A DNA stretch of 59,907 nt from CAYXGZ01 sp964464755 (GTDB taxonomy: Bacteria; Planctomycetota; MHYJ01; JACPRB01). Each line of letters opens with the position of its first letter. Position 1 is the first letter of the stretch. The stretch lies in the NCBI GenBank assembly GCA_964464755.1, contig CAYXGZ010000021.1, forward strand, positions 1 to 59,907, in the 5' to 3' direction. The notes below the pieces were generated by a model. That model ran no database searches and was not told the DNA's origin. It saw only the letters and a program-made list of their open reading frames with translations. Position numbers and translations under genes: made by a program. Positions 49,305-56,924 of the stretch are shown one piece after another.

Positions 49305-49951
49305 TCGCCACCGAGCACGGGGCCGACCGCGAGCGCATGGTGCGGACGCAGATCGAGTCGCGGGGGATCCGGGATCCGAGGATCCTCGAGGTTTTCCGCA
49401 CCGTGCCGCGCCATCTCTTCGTCCCGCCGGTCTCGCGGGAGGAGGCGCACGACGACCGCCCGCTCGAGATCGGCGGCCGGCAGACCATCTCCCAGCCCTA
49501 CATCGCGGCGCGGATGACCGAGGCCCTGGCGCTGCGCGGCGGGGAGAAGGTCCTGGAGGTCGGGACGGGATCGGGGTACCAGACGGCGATCCTGCTCGCG
49601 CTCGGGGCGCGGGTCTGGTCGATCGAGCGGCTCCCGGAGCTCCTCGCCTCGGCCGCGAGGAACCTCGAGGCCTCCGGCTACGCCGGCGCGACCCTCCGGG
49701 TGGGCGACGGCAGCCTCGGCTGGACCGAGGAGGCCCCGTTCGACCGCATCCTGGTGGCGGCGGGAGCGCCCGACGTGCCGATCGCGCTGCTGCAGCAGCT
49801 CGCGGAGGGCGGCCTGCTGGTCGTCCCGGTCGGGGACGAGGAGCGCCAGGAGCTGCTGCGGTACCGGCGGGCCCGGGGCCGCGTGGAGCGCGAGGTCCTC
49901 GAGCCGGTGCGCTTCGTGAAACTCGTCGGGGCCGAGGGCTGGCCCCCGTAA
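49301..49951 (+). CDS. pcm: Protein-L-isoaspartate O-methyltransferase (216 aa)
   Basis: Repairs isoaspartyl residues in aged proteins using SAM. The N-terminal RMVRTQIESRGIRDPRILE and VPRHLFVP are family typical, the substrate-binding GGRQTISQPYIAARM is clear, and the SAM motif VLEVGTGSGYQTAIL is near residue 83. DRILVAAGAPDVP and GGLLVVPVG follow. Usual length. Translationally coupled to tilS. Confidence 0.96.
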   Translation: MIATEHGADRERMVRTQIESRGIRDPRILEVFRTVPRHLFVPPVSREEAHDDRPLEIGGRQTISQPYIAARMTEALALRGGEKVLEVGTGSGYQTAILLALGARVWSIERLPELLASAARNLEASGYAGATLRVGDGSLGWTEEAPFDRILVAAGAPDVPIALLQQLAEGGLLVVPVGDEERQELLRYRRARGRVEREVLEPVRFVKLVGAEGWPP

Positions 49952-49983
49952 GTCCGATCCTGGACGCCTTCCGGACGCTGGAC

Positions 49984-50982
49984 ATGGCGATGAAGCGGTG
50001 GATCCTGGCGGCGGCGCTGGTCGGCGCGGGCTGCGGCCCGTCGGCGGCCCCGGTGCTCCAGGAGATCGACCTCAAGGACGCCCGCCGGCTCGAGTCCAAG
50101 GGCAAGGTCCCCGAGGCCATCCTCGCCTACGCCGAGGCGGCCGGCGAGATCGGGGCCCGGGACGACGTGAAGGCCCAGCTGGCCTGGGCCCGGATCCTCG
50201 AGGCGCTCCTGCGGATGAAGGCCCCCGAGGTCGTTCGCGGGTGGTCCCCCGAGCTGAAGGCCCGGCTCAAGCCCATCGAATACTACACGCTGCCGGAGAG
50301 CGAGGGGCTCTCGCTGACGAAGGCGGCGCGCTGCTGGGTCCAGGTCCTGAGCAGCGGGCTCGAGTCGCTCGAGGTGCAGCAGGAGGGGGCGGTCGCGCTG
50401 GCCGAGACCTTCCGGCGCAAGGCGGCGGAACCGGGGCTCTGGAAGACCCGGGTCGACGCCGCCGACGCGCGCTTCCACGCGTTCTACCGGCGGCTGCTCC
50501 GGGCCTGCGCGACGAAGTTCGAGCTCTACGTGCTCGCCCAGCAGCCCGCGGGGCGCCGCGATCCGGCGCGCCTGAAGGCGGGGATCGAGGGCCTCGTGGA
50601 GGATCTCCTCGCGGCCGCGGCGGACGGGAAGGCCCCGGAGGTCCCCGCGCAGTGGTGGAGGGACCGCGCGGAGCAGCTGCGAACCATGCTCGCCGACCTG
50701 CTCCGGAACCCCGACGGCCTGGTCTCGCCCCCGGAGGTGCGCACGTTCGTCCAGGCCTCCGTGCCGCGGCACCTCGAGCTCGCGACGCAGGACCTGGACC
50801 GGGCGGTCCGCGAGATCTCGACGCGGGGGGACCCGCGCCTGGCCATGGAGGCCTACGAGCGCGGCTTCCTGAACCTCGTGCTGGCGCGCGAGGTGATCCT
50901 CGAGCCCACGCCGAAGGAGAACCTCACCTTCGAGATCCTGTCCTCGCACTGGGACGGGTACCGGCGGCTCACGACGAAGTGA
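49984..50982 (+). CDS. Putative lipoprotein with helical repeats (332 aa)
   Basis: MAMKRWILAAALVGAGCGPS looks like a lipoprotein signal with a weak lipobox (Cys17); the internal ATG at 49990 is an alternative start. The mature protein is almost all helical. An opening DARRLESKGKVPEAILAYAE resembles a single TPR, followed by long helices. No family recognised. It follows pcm after 32 nt and is convergent with the pilin-like gene, stops adjoining with no spacer. Function unknown, perhaps envelope-associated. Confidence 0.7.
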   Translation: MAMKRWILAAALVGAGCGPSAAPVLQEIDLKDARRLESKGKVPEAILAYAEAAGEIGARDDVKAQLAWARILEALLRMKAPEVVRGWSPELKARLKPIEYYTLPESEGLSLTKAARCWVQVLSSGLESLEVQQEGAVALAETFRRKAAEPGLWKTRVDAADARFHAFYRRLLRACATKFELYVLAQQPAGRRDPARLKAGIEGLVEDLLAAAADGKAPEVPAQWWRDRAEQLRTMLADLLRNPDGLVSPPEVRTFVQASVPRHLELATQDLDRAVREISTRGDPRLAMEAYERGFLNLVLAREVILEPTPKENLTFEILSSHWDGYRRLTTK

Positions 50983-51621
50983 TCAGCGGACGACGGGTTC
51001 GACGCCGGAGACCTTGAGGCTCGTCGGTCCGTAGCTGCCCCAGCCCTCGAATTCCAGGACGTAGCCCGTCCCGAGTTCGACCGTCCGGACCGCGCCGTCC
51101 CGGGAGATCCGGTGCATCCGCCGCCCCGAGCCGAGGGTGACGGGCCAGGCCTCGATCTCGTAGCGCTCGGGGTGATGCGAGGCGCGGGGCTCCGACGAGT
51201 TCCGGTAGACGTAGCCCCGGTGGGGCACGAAGGCCCCCGTGGATTCCGAGGGCGCGAGCCGCAGCGAGGAGGAGTAGGTGGGCGGGGTATCGAAGCCCCC
51301 GTCCGCGGCGGCGAGCCGGGCCGGAATCCGCTTCAGCGCGAGCGCCGGGTCCGGAGCCTGCGGCTTGCCGTCGACGAGGGGGACGAGGAGGTGGAGGCCC
51401 GCGACGTCGCCGGTCCAGTAGTCGCGGCGCCCGTTCCGGTCGAGATCGTTGGCGTGGAAGTCCGCCTCGGCCGCGGAGATGGTGCGGAGCGCGTCCGCGG
51501 CGCCGGCTTCGTGGGCCCGGCGGCGCCAGCCGAGACCGAGCGCCACCGCGAGGGAAGCGAGGACGAGGCCGAGCAGGGCGAGGGAGAGGACGCGGAACGC
51601 GGGGAAGGTCGGACCGGGCAT
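50983..51621 (-). CDS. Pilin-like paralogue without prepilin cleavage motif (212 aa)
   Basis: Shares with the two downstream-facing pilins the block AAEADFHANDLDRNGRRDYW-TGDV (residues about 51-73). That block includes an EF-hand-like loop D59-x-D61-x-N63-x3-D67 and the following ligand-like stretch DPALALKRIPARLAAADGG. The N-terminus has a hydrophobic helix (about 9-31) but no G-F-T-L-I-E prepilin motif, so it is an ordinary membrane-anchored protein. It may be a minor or regulatory paralogue of the pilins. It is in the same orientation as the pilin genes, 33 bp after pilin 1. Confidence 0.75.
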   Translation of the reverse strand: MPGPTFPAFRVLSLALLGLVLASLAVALGLGWRRRAHEAGAADALRTISAAEADFHANDLDRNGRRDYWTGDVAGLHLLVPLVDGKPQAPDPALALKRIPARLAAADGGFDTPPTYSSSLRLAPSESTGAFVPHRGYVYRNSSEPRASHHPERYEIEAWPVTLGSGRRMHRISRDGAVRTVELGTGYVLEFEGWGSYGPTSLKVSGVEPVVR

Positions 51622-51654
51622 GCGCGGAGTGTAATTGAGGGCGGGCCGCGCGGC

Positions 51655-52398
51655 CTAGTCCATCTTGCTGTAGCCCTGGGCGCCGGGGTTGGTCGGGAAG
51701 TTCTTGAGGTCGAGGCCCGCCGGATCGCCCGTGGAGACGGGGGCGATCGAGGACATGAGGGCGCCGCCGACCCAGTTGGAGAGGTAGCCCTGGTTGAGGG
51801 GGAGCTTGTAGATGGTGGCGTCCTGGGCCATCGCGTACGCGAGCTTCCCGACGTTGATGGCCGTCGGCACGACGAAGAACGCGAAGCGGTCGAAGTTGTG
51901 GACGTTGCCGTACACCGCGGTCGTGTCGGTGTCGGTGCGCAAGGGGGGCGCCACGATGCCGTCGGCCTGGGCCGCGAAGTAGACGTACCCGGCCTTGGCC
52001 CCGAACAGCGTGAACGGCCGGTTCGGGGCCGTCAGCTGGGAGGTGTACTGGGGGAAGCTGGTCGCGGTGTCGGCGTCGGCGCCGGCGACGGCGGACTCGA
52101 TGAGGCGGATGCCGTTGCTCGGGATGTCCGCCATCAGGGCCATGGTGCCGTCGAGGGGGCGGATGATGCAGAGGCCGCAGACATCCCCGGTCCAGAAGTC
52201 GTTCACCTGGTTGCCGTCCCGGTCGTTTCCGCGGAAGTCCGATTCGGCCGTGGCAATCGACTTGAAGGACGCGGAGGCGTTGCGCTCGTTGGAGGAGCGT
52301 TGCGCGGAAATCAGGGCCGGGATGGCGATGGCCGCGATCGTGGCGATGATCGCGATGACGATCATGAGTTCGATCAGGGTGAATCCGGCGCGTTTCAT
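51655..52398 (-). CDS. Type IV pilin / type II pseudopilin-like protein 1 (247 aa)
   Basis: Class III (prepilin) signal: MKRAG followed by FTLIELMIVIAIIATIAAIA, with the conserved Glu5 of the mature protein. After processing at Gly5/Phe6 it would assemble in a pilus or pseudopilus. The globular part holds a Ca-loop-like D59-R-D61-G-N63-x3-D67 and a C-terminal GYSKMD shared with pilin 2. The start at 52398 was chosen for the class III leader, with GAGGAGG 11 nt upstream. A sigma-54-type promoter precedes it. No assembly ATPase or prepilin peptidase genes are in the window. Confidence 0.92.
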   Translation of the reverse strand: MKRAGFTLIELMIVIAIIATIAAIAIPALISAQRSSNERNASASFKSIATAESDFRGNDRDGNQVNDFWTGDVCGLCIIRPLDGTMALMADIPSNGIRLIESAVAGADADTATSFPQYTSQLTAPNRPFTLFGAKAGYVYFAAQADGIVAPPLRTDTDTTAVYGNVHNFDRFAFFVVPTAINVGKLAYAMAQDATIYKLPLNQGYLSNWVGGALMSSIAPVSTGDPAGLDLKNFPTNPGAQGYSKMD

Positions 52399-52434
52399 GG
52401 CGGAAGAGCCTCCTCGGGGTTGCTCAGGAAGAAC

Positions 52435-52450
52435 AGCAAATTGCATACCA
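52435..52450 (-). promoter_or_regulatory. Sigma-54-type (-24/-12) promoter of pilin 1
   Basis: On the minus strand, TGGTATGCAATTTGCT: GG and GC dinucleotides separated by exactly 10 bp, with the TTGC core intact. The predicted start is near 52424, giving a leader of about 25 nt that includes the GAGGAGG site. Confidence 0.65.
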
Positions 52451-52481
52451 CATTCCCTATCGGCAATTCAGCCGGATAAAT

Positions 52482-52508
52482 AAAAACCCCCGGCCTTTCG
52501 GCCGGGGG
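52482..52508 (-). terminator. Rho-independent terminator after pilin 2
   Basis: A perfect 9-bp stem CCCCCGGCC/GGCCGGGGG (52487-52508) with a 4-nt loop. On the minus strand five T residues follow (52482-52486). It ends the pilin 2 transcript before the pilin 1 promoter, so the two pilins are separate units. Confidence 0.92.
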
Positions 52509-52531
52509 CGTTGAACGTGTCCCTTGGAGGA

Positions 52532-53293
52532 CTAGTCCATCTTCGAGTAGCCGACGGCCGACGGATTGATGGGGTAGAGGCCCGCATCCAGATCCGCGCT
52601 GCCGGAACCCGCGACGACCGACGTGGCGCCGGCCGCGGTCGGAGCGTACGCGTTGGTGTACGCGCCGGACAGGCTCAGCTTGTACATCGTGCCGTCCTGG
52701 TTGGCGATGAACGCCAGCTTGCCCGAGCTCGCGCTCGTCGGGTACGTCAGGAACGCGAAGCGGTCCGCGTTGTGGCAGAGGCCGTACGCGGCGCCCTGCG
52801 CGACCGCGCCGTCCGTGTCGTCACGGAACAGCGGGAGCGCGATGCCGTCACCGGCGGCGGCGCGGTACACGTAACCGGCCTTGGCCTGGTAGACGGTGAA
52901 GGGACGGCCGGCGCCCGCGGCGCCGCGGTTGGCGGCGTTGTACAGGCCCAGGCCGGTCGTGGCGTCGCCGTCAGCGGCGGCCACCGAGGGCTCGATCAGC
53001 TTGATGATGTTCTGGGGCAGGTCGGCGGCGGGAGCGCCCGTGCCGTCCATGGGCAGGATGATGCAGAGGCTCTGCACGTCGCCCGTCCAGAAGTCGTTGA
53101 TGAGGTTGCCCTCGCGGTCGTTCGAGCGGAAATCGGCCTCGGCCGTGCCGAGGGTCTTGAGCGACGCCGACGCGTTGCGCTCGTTCGACGAACGCTGCGC
53201 GGCCAGCAGGCCCGGGATCGCGATGGCCGCGATCACGGCGATGATCGCGATGACGATCATCAGCTCGATCAGGGTGAAGCCCTTCTTCATCAT
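52532..53293 (-). CDS. Type IV pilin / type II pseudopilin-like protein 2 (253 aa)
   Basis: Class III leader MMKKG followed by FTLIELMIVIAIIAVIAAIA. Closely related to pilin 1 through residue 75 (RSSNERNASAS...FWTGDV) and again at the C-terminal VGYSKMD, with a Ca-loop-like D59-R-E-G-N63-x3-D67. GGAGG lies 5 nt before ATG 53293 and 8 nt before the second ATG 53290; either could be used. A strong sigma-54-type promoter and a strong terminator suggest high, regulated expression, so this may be the major pilin. Confidence 0.92.
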   Translation of the reverse strand: MMKKGFTLIELMIVIAIIAVIAAIAIPGLLAAQRSSNERNASASLKTLGTAEADFRSNDREGNLINDFWTGDVQSLCIILPMDGTGAPAADLPQNIIKLIEPSVAAADGDATTGLGLYNAANRGAAGAGRPFTVYQAKAGYVYRAAAGDGIALPLFRDDTDGAVAQGAAYGLCHNADRFAFLTYPTSASSGKLAFIANQDGTMYKLSLSGAYTNAYAPTAAGATSVVAGSGSADLDAGLYPINPSAVGYSKMD

Positions 53294-53350
53294 TCTTTCC
53301 TCCAGGAGTAGGGGGTTATCAGGACCAGTCCGGTCGTACTGTGGAACATC

Positions 53351-53367
53351 TAGCACACCGTGTGCCA
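53351..53367 (-). promoter_or_regulatory. Sigma-54-type (-24/-12) promoter of pilin 2
   Basis: On the minus strand, TGGCACACGGTGTGCTA. TGGCAC matches the -24 box, GC lies at -12 after exactly 10 bp, and the T after GC is conserved. The predicted start near 53341 gives a 48-nt leader. The element is also a near-perfect palindrome. Confidence 0.7.
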
Positions 53368-53454
53368 GAGGAGCGCAGAGTGTACCGGCGCAACCCGCCA
53401 CGAGCAAGCGAATTAAAGTCGCCTGGTCCCCGAAACCCATAAAGTATTCACCCA

Positions 53455-53501
53455 TGACAAAACTTGGTGACAAAAATTGTCAGTTCCCGCGATTTGTCAC
53501 C
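53455..53501. promoter_or_regulatory. Cluster of TGACAA/TTGTCA sites, putative activator or operator array
   Basis: Four copies of TGACAA or its complement: 53455-53460, 53468-53473, 53477-53482 and 53494-53499. The second and third form TGACAA-AAA-TTGTCA; GGTGACAAA (53466-53474) and TTTGTCACC (53493-53501) form a perfect 9-bp inverted repeat. They lie 114-160 bp upstream of the predicted pilin 2 start, where an enhancer-binding protein of the PilR type would bind, and just upstream of the thiolase promoter. Confidence 0.55.
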
Positions 53502-53514
53502 GCTCCTCGAATCG

Positions 53515-53543
53515 TTGCCAACCGCTCCCGCCCTCGCTAGAGT
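53515..53543 (+). promoter_or_regulatory. Promoter of the thiolase operon
   Basis: TTGCCA (53515-53520), 17 bp, TAGAGT (53538-53543), 9 nt to the ATG at 53553; near-leaderless. Confidence 0.55.
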
Positions 53544-53552
53544 GAGCCCCGA

Positions 53553-54734
53553 ATGACCGACGTCTTCCTGCTCTCCGCCCGCCGCACCCCGATCGGCAAG
53601 TTCTTCGGCGCCTTCGCCCAGACCCCCGCCGCCGAACTCGGCGCCACGGCCGTCAAGGCCGCCCTCGCCGACGCCCGCCTCGCGGCCGACCAGGTCGACG
53701 AGCTGATCTTCGGCCACGGTCGCCAGGCCGGCAACGGCCCGAATCCCGCCCGCCAGGTCGTCCGCCGCGCCGGCCTGCCCGATGCCGTCCCGGCCTTCAC
53801 CGTCAACCAGGCCTGCGCCAGCGGCCTCAAGTCCATCGCCCTCGCGCGCCAGGCCATCCTCATGGGCGAGGCGGACGTCGTCGTCGCCGGCGGCATGGAA
53901 TCCATGACCCGCGTCCCGTTCCTCCTCGACCGCGCCCGCACCGGCTACCGGCTCGGCCACGGCGAGATGATCGACGGCATGTACCGCGACGGATTCCTCT
54001 GCCCGCTCTGCGGCGATCTCATGGGCGAGACCGCCGAGCGCCTCGCCGAGCAGTACAAGATCCCGCGCGCCGAGCAGGACGCCTACGCCGTCGAGACCCA
54101 GGCCCGCTGCGAGCAGGCCCGCAAGGCCGGGAAGTTCGCCGACGAGATCGCCCCGACGCCGGGCCACGACGCCAAGGGCGCGCCCGCCACGATCACGCTC
54201 GACGAGCACCCGCGCGACGGGGTCACCGCGGCCTCGATGGCCAAGCTCGCGCCCGTCTTCAAGAAGGACGGCAGCGTCCACGCGGGCAACTCCAGCGGCA
54301 TCACCGACGGCGCGGCCGCCGTCGTCCTCGCCTCCGCCGCCGCCGTGAAGCGGCTCGGCGCGACGCCGATGGCCCGGGTCGGCGCCTCCGCCGTCGCGGG
54401 CGTCGATCCGAAGGTCATGGGCATCGGCCCCGTCCCCGCGCTCCGCAAGCTCGAGGCCCGCACCGGGGTCAAGCTCGACGCCTACGACCTCGTCGAGCTC
54501 AACGAGGCCTTCGCGGCCCAGGTCCTCGCCTGCGACCGCGAGTTGAAGTTCGACCGCTCGCGGCTCAACGTCAACGGCGGCGCCATCGCGCTCGGGCACC
54601 CGATCGGCTGCACCGGCGCCCGCGTCGTCGTCACCCTCGTCCACGAGATGAAACGCCGTTCCGCGAAGCGCGGCCTCGCCACGCTCTGCGTCAGCGGCGG
54701 GCTCGGCATGGCCCTAACCCTCGAGGCCCCCTGA
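53553..54734 (+). CDS. Acetyl-CoA acetyltransferase / 3-ketoacyl-CoA thiolase (393 aa)
   Basis: Thiolase condensing two acetyl-CoA or cleaving 3-ketoacyl-CoA. Nucleophilic Cys lies in NQACASGLKSIALA (near residue 90), GGMESMTRVPFLL follows, His lies in NVNGGAIALGHPIGCTGAR, and the second catalytic Cys lies in LCVSGGLGMAL. The length of 393 aa matches biosynthetic-type thiolases. First gene of a cluster with 3-hydroxyacyl-CoA dehydrogenase and crotonase genes. A 1-nt overlap (TGATG) joins it to the next gene. Confidence 0.95.
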   Translation: MTDVFLLSARRTPIGKFFGAFAQTPAAELGATAVKAALADARLAADQVDELIFGHGRQAGNGPNPARQVVRRAGLPDAVPAFTVNQACASGLKSIALARQAILMGEADVVVAGGMESMTRVPFLLDRARTGYRLGHGEMIDGMYRDGFLCPLCGDLMGETAERLAEQYKIPRAEQDAYAVETQARCEQARKAGKFADEIAPTPGHDAKGAPATITLDEHPRDGVTAASMAKLAPVFKKDGSVHAGNSSGITDGAAAVVLASAAAVKRLGATPMARVGASAVAGVDPKVMGIGPVPALRKLEARTGVKLDAYDLVELNEAFAAQVLACDRELKFDRSRLNVNGGAIALGHPIGCTGARVVVTLVHEMKRRSAKRGLATLCVSGGLGMALTLEAP

Positions 54735-55135
54735 TGGATTTCGAGAAGCACCAGAAGCGCGTCGAGAAGCTCGAGAAGGCCGCCGGCGCGCTCGGCAAGC
54801 CGGACGCGGCGAAGATCGCGGGCGACCCGAAGCTCGCGGCGGCCTCGCTCCAGGCGATGAAGACCTCCGCGGAGCTCCTCCGGGACATCCTCATGGATTT
54901 CCTGAAGGACCGCCGGGAGCAGGTCCGGCCCGGGCACCTCTTCCGCGACGCCGCGGCGAAGGGCATCGTGCCGGGCGAGTCCTTCCAGCGCGGCGACAAC
55001 CTGCTCATCAAGTGGGGCGGGCGCGCCACGCCCACCGATCCGCGCTCCGTCGGCGAGGACGCGGTGCACTTCGCCACCCTGCTCGGGGCCCTGGTCCCGA
55101 TCCTCAAGGCCTACCGCAAGGAAGAGGCGAAGTAG
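54734..55135 (+). CDS. Hypothetical helical protein (133 aa)
   Basis: No recognised family. Residues 1-65 are strongly helical and charged (EKHQKRVEKLEKAAGALGKP, then LQAMKTSAELLRDILMDFLK), with coiled-coil character. The C-terminal half has GESFQRGDNLLIKWGGRATP and a final helix. No signal peptide or membrane segment, so cytosolic. Its ATG overlaps the thiolase stop, so it is made together with thiolase and may be an accessory subunit. Confidence 0.7.
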   Translation: MDFEKHQKRVEKLEKAAGALGKPDAAKIAGDPKLAAASLQAMKTSAELLRDILMDFLKDRREQVRPGHLFRDAAAKGIVPGESFQRGDNLLIKWGGRATPTDPRSVGEDAVHFATLLGALVPILKAYRKEEAK

Positions 55136-55140
55136 CCCGC

Positions 55141-55170
55141 TTGCCCCTCGTCGGCGGGTTCGGCTAGAAT
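55141..55170 (+). promoter_or_regulatory. Possible promoter upstream of hbd-like gene
   Basis: TTGCCC (55141-55146), 18 bp, TAGAAT (55165-55170), 24 nt before the ATG at 55195. Confidence 0.45.
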
Positions 55171-55194
55171 CCCGCCGATTCCGAAAGGGACTCC

Positions 55195-56052
55195 ATGGCC
55201 ATCGCCAAGGTCGGCGTCGTCGGATGCGGCCAGATGGGCGGCGGCATCGCCCAGGTCTGCGCCCAGAAGGGCTACGCCGTCGTCGTCCGCGAGGTCGCCG
55301 ACGACCTCCTCCAGCGCGGGCTGGGCAACATCCGGAAGTTCCTCGCCAAGAGCGTCGAGAAGGGCAAGCTCGCCCAGGCCGACGCCGACGCGACGCTCGG
55401 CCGCCTCAAGGGAACGACCCGCCTCGAGGACCTCGCCGACTGCGACGTCGTCATCGAGGCGATCGTCGAGAACCTCGACGCGAAGAAGGCCCTGTTCGCC
55501 GAGCTCGACAAGGCCTGCAAGCCCTCGACGATCCTCGCCACGAACACCTCGAGCATCTCGGTGACGTCGATCGCCGCGGCCACCAAGCGGCCGGCGCGCG
55601 TGCTCGGCCTGCACTTCATGAACCCGGTCCCGATCATGCAGCTGATCGAGATCGTCCGCCCGGAGGTCACCTCCGAGGAGACCTACCGCGAGGCGAAGGC
55701 CTTCGGCGAGTCCCTCGGCAAGACGATCGTCACGGCCAAGGACACGCCCGGCTTCATCGTGAACTACCTGCTCATCCCGTACCTCTGCGAGGCGATCCGC
55801 GCCCTCGAGCACGGCCTCGCCACCAAGGAGGACATCGACAACGGGATGAAGCTCGGGACCAACCAGCCGATGGGCCCGATCACCCTGTCCGACTTCATCG
55901 GCCTCGACACCGTCCTGTACATCGCCGACGTCCTCCACGAGGGCTTCCGGGACCCGCGCTTCGCCGCGCCGCCGCTCCTGCGGCGGATGGTCACCCTGGG
56001 CCGCCTCGGCGTGAAGACCGGCGCCGGGTTCTACGAGCATGCCAAGAAGTAG
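55195..56052 (+). CDS. 3-hydroxybutyryl-CoA dehydrogenase (285 aa)
   Basis: NAD(P)-dependent 3-hydroxyacyl-CoA dehydrogenase. The nucleotide-binding VGVVGCGQMGGGIAQVCAQK is at the N-terminus, ATNTSSISVT and LGLHFMNPVPIMQLIEIV are mid-protein with the catalytic His, and DTPGFIVNYLLIPYL and DFIGLDTVLYIADVL are in the C-terminal helical domain. The size matches Hbd/PaaH stand-alone enzymes. It works between the neighbouring crotonase and thiolase in beta-oxidation or butanoyl metabolism. The cyclophilin gene starts within its last 14 nt. Confidence 0.95.
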   Translation: MAIAKVGVVGCGQMGGGIAQVCAQKGYAVVVREVADDLLQRGLGNIRKFLAKSVEKGKLAQADADATLGRLKGTTRLEDLADCDVVIEAIVENLDAKKALFAELDKACKPSTILATNTSSISVTSIAAATKRPARVLGLHFMNPVPIMQLIEIVRPEVTSEETYREAKAFGESLGKTIVTAKDTPGFIVNYLLIPYLCEAIRALEHGLATKEDIDNGMKLGTNQPMGPITLSDFIGLDTVLYIADVLHEGFRDPRFAAPPLLRRMVTLGRLGVKTGAGFYEHAKK

Positions 56053-56914
56053 CCTCCTCCTCGCGGTGCTCCTCGCGGGCGCGGCCTGGGGCCAGGACGC
56101 CCCGGCGGTCGCGTTCAAGGTCTCGCTCGCCCTCGAGGAGCGCCGCCTCGACCCGGACCGGCCGATGCCCCTGCGCTTCACGATCGAGAACCCGACCGAC
56201 AAGGAGCTCGACGTCGACGTCCCCGCGGACTGGCTCGACGGCCTCGAGCTGGTCGACGACCAGAACCGCAAGGTCAAGTCCGCCGGCGCCGCGCCGGCCA
56301 AGCTGGCCACGCTGAAGGTCCAGCCCCGGAGCTTCTTCGGGAAGGTCGTGGACATCGCGCCCGCCCTCAGGGGCCTCTCGTTCGACGAGGGCGTCTGGAA
56401 GGCGACCTGGAAGTGGGGCGGGGCGGTCTCCAACGAGGTCAAGCCCGTCGTGATGCGCGAGTACGTGGCCACCGTGGAGACGAACTTCGGCGACATCAAG
56501 GTCGGGTTCTACCCGGCGGACGCGCCGCGGCACGTCGTCAACTTCCTCCGCAACATCCGGGACAAGGCCTACGACGACTGCCGCTTCTACCGCGTCGTCA
56601 CCGACGTCCTCGTGCAGGGCGGCCCGAACTCCCGCACGGCGGTGAAGGGCATCCCGCTGGAGATCTCCGAGCGCCGGCACGTCTACGGGGCCCTCGGGAT
56701 GGCCCGGGCGACGGCGCCCGACAGCGCGACGACCGAGTTCTACCTCTGCCTGCGGGACATCCCGAAGCTCGACGGGCACTACACGGTCTTCGGGACCGTG
56801 CTGGAGGGCTCCTCCGTCCTCGCCGAGATCGGCAAGGTGAAGGTGGAGCAGGAGCGCCCGAAAGCCGAAATCGTCATCAAGCGGATCACGCTGGCCGTCA
56901 AGGAATCGAAATAA
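56039..56914 (+). CDS. Secreted cyclophilin-type peptidyl-prolyl isomerase with N-terminal beta domain (291 aa)
   Basis: Signal peptide MPRSSLLLAVLLAGAAWG. Residues 20-135 form a beta-rich, Ig-like domain (FTIENPTDKELDVDVPADW). The cyclophilin fold spans about 140-285: VATVETNFGDIKVGFYPADA, then FYRVVTDVLVQGG, LGMARATAPDSATTEFYLCL and GHYTVFGTVLEGSSVL. Catalyses cis-trans isomerisation of X-Pro bonds in exported proteins. The canonical FHR active-site motif is FYR here, as in some bacterial forms. Overlaps hbd, an odd partner for an exported foldase. Confidence 0.9.
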   Translation: MPRSSLLLAVLLAGAAWGQDAPAVAFKVSLALEERRLDPDRPMPLRFTIENPTDKELDVDVPADWLDGLELVDDQNRKVKSAGAAPAKLATLKVQPRSFFGKVVDIAPALRGLSFDEGVWKATWKWGGAVSNEVKPVVMREYVATVETNFGDIKVGFYPADAPRHVVNFLRNIRDKAYDDCRFYRVVTDVLVQGGPNSRTAVKGIPLEISERRHVYGALGMARATAPDSATTEFYLCLRDIPKLDGHYTVFGTVLEGSSVLAEIGKVKVEQERPKAEIVIKRITLAVKESK

Positions 56915-56924
56915 GGAGCCCCCG

